From contig CALDSI010000479.1 of assembly GCA_937911395.1 (NCBI GenBank), positions 1 through 48,286 on the forward strand: a stretch of 48,286 bases of DNA, read 5' to 3'. Both the position numbers and the translations under genes were made by a program. Position 1 is the stretch's first letter, and the number at the start of each line of letters is the position of its first letter. This document shows positions 44,775 to 48,286 of the stretch, piece after piece. The DNA is from an uncultured Labrenzia sp. (GTDB lineage Bacteria; Pseudomonadota; Alphaproteobacteria; Rhizobiales; Stappiaceae). A model generated the notes under the pieces. It ran no database searches. It was not told the DNA's origin and saw only the letters and a list, made by a program, of their open reading frames with translations.

Positions 44775-45668
44775 TCAGCTCAGAACAATGATGGCGGTGC
44801 CTGTCACCGCGAGGAATGCGCCCGCAATGGCCTTGGGGTCCGGGCGCATTTTTGTTTTCAACCACAGGATCGGCAGCACAAACAGCGGCGATAGGGACCC
44901 CAGCACCGCTGCGATCCCCGCCTCCATGTGCGCAAAGGCATAAAGCAACAGAGATGACGACAACCCGTAGCCAATGACGCCTGGCAAGATCGTGCGCACA
45001 AGAAGATAAGCGGTCGGGTCGGATTTTGGTTTGAAGATCGCCGCTGGCCATAGGCCAATCAAAACAACCAGACCGGCTGCCCCAGCAAGGCGAATGGCGG
45101 CCACGGCAACAGGCTCCGCACCTTGCTCGAGCATCGGCTTGACGGCAAGAAACCCACCCCCCTGAAGAGCGGCGGCTGCAATTCCCAACAGAACGACTGT
45201 GCCCAGACTTTTGCGAGCACCGGTTATGGGCACCTCATCCGCGTGATTGGCCTGGATCGCCAGAACAATGCCAGCGATCACCACGCCTGTCCCTGTGATG
45301 TCCGCAAGAGAGAGCGTTTCGCCAAGCCAGATGTAGGCCATGACCGCCACAAGAGGTGCCTTCAGGCACAAAAGCAGTTCCGTCAGACGCGGGTCTCCCC
45401 GGCGGAGGCACTCAATCATGGCAAGGTTGCCGAGCAAGACACCACCGACCACGCTCAGAGTATATGCCGGAATGTCGATGGTGGCAGGGACCGGCCACAG
45501 GCCCAGCACTGATGAGACCAAAGACATCAAGGCTGCGCACGCGATCAGCTGAATTCTCGTAAACTCAAAAGCACCCAGCTGACGGGCAGGCCACTGGGCC
45601 AGGACAATTCCAGATGCCCAACCAAATGACGCCGACAAAGCGGCGACTGCCGGAAGCAACGCTATCAT
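44775..45668 (-). CDS. EamA/DMT-family transporter
   Basis: Inner-membrane drug/metabolite exporter of about 297 residues. Ten hydrophobic segments form two five-helix EamA repeats, about 1-140 (ALLPAVAALSASFGWASGIVLAQW; LLLCLKAPLVAVMAYIWLGETLSLADITGTGVVIAGIVL) and about 155-297 (LGSLSPLFVLPILWLKTKMRPDPKAIAGAFLAVTGTAIIV). The usual P-V-x-W-L-G-E motif is seen as APLVAVMAYIWLGE. ATG at 45668, one codon after a possible GTG. A 42-base palindrome lies 13 bases upstream. The substrate is unknown. Confidence 0.88.
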   Translation of the reverse strand: MIALLPAVAALSASFGWASGIVLAQWPARQLGAFEFTRIQLIACAALMSLVSSVLGLWPVPATIDIPAYTLSVVGGVLLGNLAMIECLRRGDPRLTELLLCLKAPLVAVMAYIWLGETLSLADITGTGVVIAGIVLAIQANHADEVPITGARKSLGTVVLLGIAAAALQGGGFLAVKPMLEQGAEPVAVAAIRLAGAAGLVVLIGLWPAAIFKPKSDPTAYLLVRTILPGVIGYGLSSSLLLYAFAHMEAGIAAVLGSLSPLFVLPILWLKTKMRPDPKAIAGAFLAVTGTAIIVLS

Positions 45669-45681
45669 CACAAAATCTCAC

Positions 45682-45723
45682 GCTATTCTTTTCATAGCAA
45701 TAAAGCGCTATAAAAAGAATAGC
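45682..45723. promoter_or_regulatory. 42-base nested palindrome upstream of the DMT transporter
   Basis: GCTATTCTTTT (45682-45692) pairs with AAAAGAATAGC (45713-45723), and inside it ATAGC pairs with GCTAT (45694-45698 and 45707-45711). It starts 13 bases upstream of the start codon, so a bound protein, or the folded mRNA leader, would block transcription or ribosome entry. No neighbouring regulator gene is present. Confidence 0.5.
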
Positions 45724-45809
45724 AAGCAGACACTGTAATCGAACGCGCAGATGCGAAAGGCACCATTGGCGTTGAGCGCAGCGGCAATTAGGTGGGAGCC
45801 AATATCCCG

Positions 45810-46832
45810 TTAGAGGCCGTATATCAGCACAGCGGCGCTCAATATGATCCAGGTAAGCGTAATCAACCAAAACAGAACGGGTGTTTCGCGTTTGCGAACC
45901 GGTTCGATGAGATGCGTTTCGCCAGTGCGAAGTGCCGGAATGGCCCAGGCAAGGAATATCAGCCCCCAGACCCAGGACTGGTCCAACAAAAATGCCCCCC
46001 ACAACACGGCCAGCGCGGCCGCAGGCTTCCAATTACGGAAAAGGGACTTGGACGCCGAGGCGTCGTTACTCGATGCACCAGCTTTGGGCATTGCCACGAA
46101 GAATGCCGCCCCATCCGGGTCCTGCACAAGGACAGCATCATCATCCTCGTAAAGAACCGCTCCGCCCTTGGCCTCGACGGTCGCTTTGGCGCGATCTCTG
46201 TCGGCAACAGAAAAATGTATGCCCCAGAACTCGAAAGAGCCGCGGATCGCTTCCGGGGCTTGCACGAGATCTGCGACATGACGGCCATTGGAATTCAGGA
46301 TCTGATAGTGTCTGTAGGTTTCTCCAACTCCCGATGACGGCTTGAAACGCCAGCCAAACAGGTGCTCGTAGAAACTGATGACCCGGGCAGCCTCTGAGAC
46401 ATAAAGCGCATTCCAGATCATTGAGCCTTCAGGGGCATTATCCGAACGCATTGGCAGGCCGCTGTTCTCAATGACGGTAAAGCCAGCGCCGAGCGGATCC
46501 CTGATCAACGCGATGCGGGCACCGTCCTGAAATGGCACCGGACCCAGCTCAACTATGCCACCATTTTCTCGCGCTGAGGCCACCGCCGCATCAGCATCCC
46601 CAACCTCGATGTATCCCATCCAGAAGCTGGGGAGCCTCATCTCCTGGAATTTTCTGGGCATTTCAAAAATGCCAGCAGCTTCACCGGCCCTGCTTTCAGC
46701 TACGGCATAGTCGGAGCCATCTGGCAGCTGGTTGACCGAATAGTCCCAACCAAAAAGGTCTCGATAAAAGGGCCTGGTTGTCTCAGGGCGCAAGGTGGAC
46801 AGGTCACACCAAACAAAGTCTCCGACCGCCAT
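45810..46832 (-). CDS. Two VOC (glyoxalase-like) domains fused to a membrane tail
   Basis: A protein of 340 residues. The first vicinal-oxygen-chelate domain covers residues about 1-122 (DFVWCDLSTLRPETTRPFYRDLFGWDY; ALIRDPLGAGFTVIE). The second is about 133-250 (SMIWNALYVSEAARVISFYEHLFGWRF; VLVQDPDGAAFFVAM). The last 75 residues are hydrophobic with about three transmembrane segments (AAALAVLWGAFLLDQSWVWGLIFLAWAIPAL; PVLFWLITLTWIILSAAVLIYGL). VOC domains are normally soluble, so the tail is unusual. ATG at 46832 has GGAGG four bases upstream. Substrate and activity are unknown; a role in resistance or detoxification is only a guess. Confidence 0.8.
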   Translation of the reverse strand: MAVGDFVWCDLSTLRPETTRPFYRDLFGWDYSVNQLPDGSDYAVAESRAGEAAGIFEMPRKFQEMRLPSFWMGYIEVGDADAAVASARENGGIVELGPVPFQDGARIALIRDPLGAGFTVIENSGLPMRSDNAPEGSMIWNALYVSEAARVISFYEHLFGWRFKPSSGVGETYRHYQILNSNGRHVADLVQAPEAIRGSFEFWGIHFSVADRDRAKATVEAKGGAVLYEDDDAVLVQDPDGAAFFVAMPKAGASSNDASASKSLFRNWKPAAALAVLWGAFLLDQSWVWGLIFLAWAIPALRTGETHLIEPVRKRETPVLFWLITLTWIILSAAVLIYGL

Positions 46833-46895
46833 CAATCCTCCAACTCTCACTTAGCCCCAAATGGGCGTTGGTAACGCTGGATGCAATGGCAGCAG

Positions 46896-47396
46896 TTATC
46901 CGGCTTTGGCTGCGCGCATCCGTTTCCGCAGATATTTGACAGCCGAACGGTAATGGCTTGCACCCGCGGCTTCAGCGAAGCGTCCTGTGGGCCATTTGCT
47001 GTGACTTCCCTTCATCGGCGTACCATAGAGCTGTGTGTCAGTCAGATTTTCGACAAGGGCCAGCAATTCAAAATGGTTGGTCTCAAGCAGTGTGCGAACA
47101 GAGACCCAAGAAAAGCCGGATTGACGCGCTCTCAAATCGGCATTGTAGCGCGGCGTTTCCGACCATTTGTAGCCTTCAACGGGGATGTGGACCGGTACGC
47201 CTGATTGACCATCCCGATACCATTTCAAGAACAACTCGATCCAGTGCGCACGGTGTCCCACGATGTCCTTGGGGCTGATGCCGTCTTCATCCTTTTCCAG
47301 GCGCTGCATTGCCGGAAAGGCATCAAGCACATCGTTGATTTTGCTCCATTCCTGTTCAGTGATCTCAAGAAGCTCTGTTTTAGACCCTGCCGCCAT
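46896..47396 (-). CDS. ClbS/DfsB-family four-helix protein
   Basis: Small soluble protein of 166 residues. It is predicted to be a DinB-like four-helix bundle: KTELLEITEQEWSKINDVLDAF (start), SPKDIVGHRAHWIELFLKWYRDGQSG (about 42-67), TLLETNHFELLALVENLTDTQLYG and GASHYRSAVKYLRKRMRAA. The ClbS relative in colibactin producers is a cyclopropane hydrolase that protects the host from the toxin. Most relatives have no known role. ATG at 47396 is preceded by AGGAGGC. It is upstream of the VOC gene by 63 bases. Confidence 0.82.
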   Translation of the reverse strand: MAAGSKTELLEITEQEWSKINDVLDAFPAMQRLEKDEDGISPKDIVGHRAHWIELFLKWYRDGQSGVPVHIPVEGYKWSETPRYNADLRARQSGFSWVSVRTLLETNHFELLALVENLTDTQLYGTPMKGSHSKWPTGRFAEAAGASHYRSAVKYLRKRMRAAKAG

Positions 47397-47465
47397 CTAT
47401 GCCTCCTGGTTTTGATTACCGCACAGTTTCGAAATCAAGGCACAGATTTCTAGAGTGGAGAAAAA

Positions 47466-48122
47466 TCACAACACCCCTATCTTCAAGCCACACCATATGG
47501 TCCCAGCGGAACCCTTGGATTTTTGGGTTAGGAGCGGTTGAAATTTGCGCGATTTCCAAAAGGCTAGTCCCGATGTGTTCTTTGCGTTCACACGGACATG
47601 GGCAGCAGAAACTGACGCGTTTCGGGCAGCGTCCACCCATAAATTCAACAATGCTGTGCCGACACCCTTGCCCTGGATCTCCGGCAAGAGATTCATATGC
47701 AAGTGTGCGGGAAATGCTTGGATGACGCGCTCAGGAACAACATCAGAGCGATGAATCATGCAGATCCGTTTTTGATCGGCCGTCATTTCTCCCTGCACCT
47801 TTCCTGGCCAAGGATAATCGCGCCTCAGCTTTGGCCACCAACGATCTTCGAGTTGTGCTTCAAAGTCTCGTGTATTTGCAGCGCCAAGCACAAATCCAAG
47901 AACTTGCTTTTGGTTCTCAACGACATATCCGATCGTACGATCTAGAATTAGGTACGGAGCTGCGTAGATGTGCCCCATCAACTTCGGATCTACGTAGAGG
48001 CTCGTTGCATCTCGTCCGGCATTGCCGGTAAGCAGGCTTATTTCGTAGACAGCATCGAGATCCGATCGGACCGCCGGGCGGAACTCCAAATCATCGTCTA
48101 GCGATCCTGATATCCGTACCAC
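47466..48122 (-). CDS. GNAT-family N-acetyltransferase
   Basis: Acetyl-CoA-dependent transferase of 218 residues. The fold begins FRPAVRSDLDAVYEISLLTG. The acetyl-CoA pyrophosphate motif QGKGVGTALLN (about 154-164) follows HMNLLPEI, and FWKSRKFQ near 195 matches the C-terminal strand. A long insertion (about 90-130, RWWPKLRRDYPW) distinguishes it. GTG at 48122 is chosen because AAGGAG lies seven bases upstream; the gene then overlaps the upstream reading frame by 25 bases, which implies coupling. The substrate is unknown. Confidence 0.87.
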   Translation of the reverse strand: MVRISGSLDDDLEFRPAVRSDLDAVYEISLLTGNAGRDATSLYVDPKLMGHIYAAPYLILDRTIGYVVENQKQVLGFVLGAANTRDFEAQLEDRWWPKLRRDYPWPGKVQGEMTADQKRICMIHRSDVVPERVIQAFPAHLHMNLLPEIQGKGVGTALLNLWVDAARNASVSAAHVRVNAKNTSGLAFWKSRKFQPLLTQKSKGSAGTIWCGLKIGVL

Positions 48123-48286
48123 CAGTAGGCTCCTTGCAGATAGAGCTTGCGCAACGAAGGCAGCGGGAAACGTTTGAATGGCTGTTGCAGAGCGGCAGGC
48201 AGGTCTTCAGGGCGCGCAGTGCCCAATATCAAACCGGCGGCTTTTTCTCCGGACAAGGATGCCATGGCAATTCCGCTTCCATGCCA
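48098..48286 (-). CDS. FAD-dependent oxidoreductase (DAO family), C-terminal end
   Basis: Only the last 62 residues lie in the window; the gene continues beyond the right edge. The visible part begins WHGSGIAMASLSGEKAAGLILG, matching the C-terminal FAD-contact segment of D-amino-acid-oxidase-like flavoproteins (the G-S-G-x-A ... G-x-K-A-A pattern), and ends FPLPSLRKLYLQGAYWWYGYQDR. It ends with TAG at 48098-48100. Its stop lies within the start region of the GNAT gene, so the two are probably one transcript. The substrate cannot be told. Confidence 0.75.
   Translation of the reverse strand, partial: WHGSGIAMASLSGEKAAGLILGTARPEDLPAALQQPFKRFPLPSLRKLYLQGAYWWYGYQDR

Overview
The window is chromosomal DNA from an alphaproteobacterium. 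The GcrA regulator, a CtrA-like site, the argD-argF-hslO order, the RT0821/Lpp0805-type lipoprotein beside pdxH, and the pho/pst layout all point there. The combination of dxs with a PpaA/AerR-like cobalamin-binding protein, plus many marine-type accessory genes, suggests a Stappiaceae member (Roseibium/Labrenzia-like). The genus is an inference; the class is well supported. No tRNA, rRNA or CRISPR array was seen.

Left end (1-9400): a dxs gene entering from outside the window, a cobalamin-binding regulator-like gene, a small unknown gene, an aconitase B gene (acnB) interrupted by one in-frame stop codon, and a two-gene unit of an acyl-CoA ligase followed by a bile-acid:sodium-symporter-family carrier. 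Region 9600-15920 is a purine (urate) breakdown cluster: puuD, a divergent LysR regulator, a fused allantoinase/OHCU decarboxylase, allA, and on the other strand allE with an unexpected GAPDH paralogue. Hydroxyisourate hydrolase and allantoate hydrolysis genes are not in the window.

Region 16050-25250 holds envelope and transport functions: a membrane glycosyltransferase with an N-terminal MshEN-like domain, an orphan solute-binding protein, a fatty acid hydroxylase-family protein, a small alpha/beta hydrolase, and an RND efflux pair whose promoter region carries three regularly spaced TGTATC half-sites. Region 25437-29518 is hslO, argF and argD on one strand and gcrA divergent from them.

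Region 29584-37673 is the phosphate regulon, all on the minus strand: phoR, then pstS-pstC-pstA-pstB-phoU-phoB. A four-unit Pho box precedes pstS, and a roughly 500-base palindrome-rich spacer separates phoR from pstS. PstSCAB imports phosphate, PhoU and PhoR sense its flux, and PhoB binds the Pho box.

Right end (37835-48286): mixed single genes (SRPBCC protein, MBL hydrolase, DUF1499 protein, a 47-residue ORF, a CorA transporter), then pdxH, a lipoprotein, a DnaJ-type co-chaperone, a DMT exporter, a VOC protein with a membrane tail, a ClbS/DfsB-like protein, a GNAT acetyltransferase and the end of a FAD-dependent oxidoreductase. A 266-base MITE-like element with 31-base terminal inverted repeats and flanking TA lies between corA and pdxH and forms part of the pdxH stop codon.

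The points most worth checking are the nonsense codon in acnB, the MITE-like element, the palindromes between pstS and phoR, the half-site array before the efflux operon, and the GAPDH paralogue inside the urate cluster.
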